Below are positions 4,751 through 5,248 of a DNA stretch of 5,248 bases, piece after piece. Every line of letters begins with the position of its first letter. Position 1 is the first letter of the stretch. The position numbers and the translations under genes were made by a program. The stretch is from positions 1 to 5,248 of the forward strand of contig JABUSR010000077.1 in NCBI GenBank assembly GCA_021442645.1. Reading direction: 5' to 3'. Under the pieces are notes generated by a model. It made no database searches. It saw nothing but the letters and a program-made list of their open reading frames with translations, and was not told the DNA's origin. The stretch is from Ruminiclostridium sp. GTDB taxonomy: Bacteria > Bacillota > Clostridia > Oscillospirales > Oscillospiraceae.

Positions 4751-5149
4751 ATGATGGGACGTATGTTTATGGGCAGAAACGGATTGGACCAACTGAATAA
4801 AACAGTTCTGTTTTTCGGTCTAATCTGTTGGGTGGCCTCTATGTTTGCTCCGTTGCACGGGATACAGCAGATCTTTTATTTTGCATTTGTTTTGTTAGCA
4901 GGGGTGTTCATCTACCGGGCCTTGTCTCGGAATATTCCACAGCGCCAGAAGGAGAACAAGTGGTTTCTCCGGAAAACCGGTCGGATTCGTAGCGTCAGGG
5001 AAAGTCGCCAGGCCAAGGCAGAACAGAGAAGACAATATAAGGTTTTCAGATGCCCCTCCTGCAATATGAAGCTGAGAGTTCCCAGGGGAAAAGGGAGGAT
5101 TCGGGTCACATGCCGACAGTGCGGCGCAACATTTGAAAAAGAGAGCTGA
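4751..5149 (+). CDS. Small membrane-anchored zinc-ribbon protein
   Basis: The product is 132 residues from ATG 4751 (135 from 4742). Two hydrophobic segments, TVLFFGLICWVASMFA (about residues 18-33) and IFYFAFVLLAGVFIY (about 41-55), predict a hairpin in the membrane. They are followed by a very basic linker (about 58-98) and a C-terminal zinc ribbon: FRCPSC (Cys101, Cys104), LRVPRGKGRIRVT, then CRQC (Cys121, Cys124). Both tails should be cytosolic given the positive charges. Proteins of this layout are common in Clostridia and remain uncharacterised as far as I know. A nucleic-acid or ribosome-associated role would be a guess from the basic ribbon. It appears monocistronic, with no convincing terminator directly after the stop. 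Confidence 0.88.
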   Translation: MMGRMFMGRNGLDQLNKTVLFFGLICWVASMFAPLHGIQQIFYFAFVLLAGVFIYRALSRNIPQRQKENKWFLRKTGRIRSVRESRQAKAEQRRQYKVFRCPSCNMKLRVPRGKGRIRVTCRQCGATFEKES

Positions 5150-5203
5150 TTGCCCATAGTAGGCCGGCCCCAAAAGAAAAATGGAGAAATCTGAGAAAAA
5201 GGG

Positions 5204-5232
5204 TTGACATTTGAGGGGGTCGGTGGTAATAT
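5204..5232 (+). promoter_or_regulatory. Strong promoter for a unit beyond the right edge
   Basis: A perfect TTGACA (5204-5209), a 17-base spacer and TAATAT (5227-5232, 4 of 6) with a TGG extended -10, preceded by A-rich sequence (5171-5200) that could serve as an UP element. Transcription would begin near 5239, close to the window end. No start codon or ribosome binding site follows within the window. The layout resembles stable-RNA promoters of Clostridia, but the product is unseen. Confidence 0.75.
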
Positions 5233-5248
5233 AACAAAGCTGTCGCGA

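Noticed and set aside
5162..5169. GGCCGGCC palindrome after the zinc-ribbon gene as a terminator
   Set aside because: It has no loop and no following U-tract on the plus strand.
4895..5173. Minus-strand frames opposite the zinc-ribbon gene
   Set aside because: They are shadows of a gene with two membrane segments and a four-cysteine ribbon on the plus strand.

Overview
The window looks like chromosomal DNA of an anaerobic, low-to-mid GC Firmicute, most likely class Clostridia and plausibly an Oscillospiraceae-type gut butyrate producer. The evidence is AGGAGG-type ribosome binding sites, TTGACA/TATAAT-type promoters, U-tract terminators, an SleB-type cell-wall hydrolase, a butyryl/4-hydroxybutyrate-type CoA-transferase and a small two-helix zinc-ribbon membrane protein of a kind common in Clostridia. 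The order- and genus-level suggestion is inference from remembered protein style, not from a search.

Left half, all on the minus strand: a secreted protein with beta-propeller-like repeats whose C-terminus lies beyond base 1 (start at 809). It is preceded by a GC-rich, hairpin-rich leader (about 851-970). Next comes a complete tRNA-Ser(GGA) gene (1112 to 1020) with its own strong promoter and terminator, then a secreted SleB-type cell-wall hydrolase (2212 to 1274), then a 131-residue FlK-like hot-dog acyl-CoA thioesterase (2845 to 2450) followed by a good intrinsic terminator.

Right half, on the plus strand: divergent from the thioesterase is a 469-residue acetyl-CoA hydrolase/transferase-family CoA-transferase (3122-4531) with strongly biased codon use and a near-perfect terminator. 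Next is a small membrane-anchored zinc-ribbon protein (4751-5149). At the right edge a strong promoter (5204-5232) drives something outside the window, possibly a stable-RNA operon.

The most meaningful pairing is the divergent thioesterase and CoA-transferase. Both act on short-chain acyl-CoAs, and their shared 276-bp intergenic region carries separate inverted repeats at each promoter, which suggests independent or antagonistic control of acyl-CoA use. No mobile element, CRISPR array, phage gene or clear new multi-gene system is visible. The less expected items are the structured leader, the operator-like repeats and the thioesterase/CoA-transferase arrangement.
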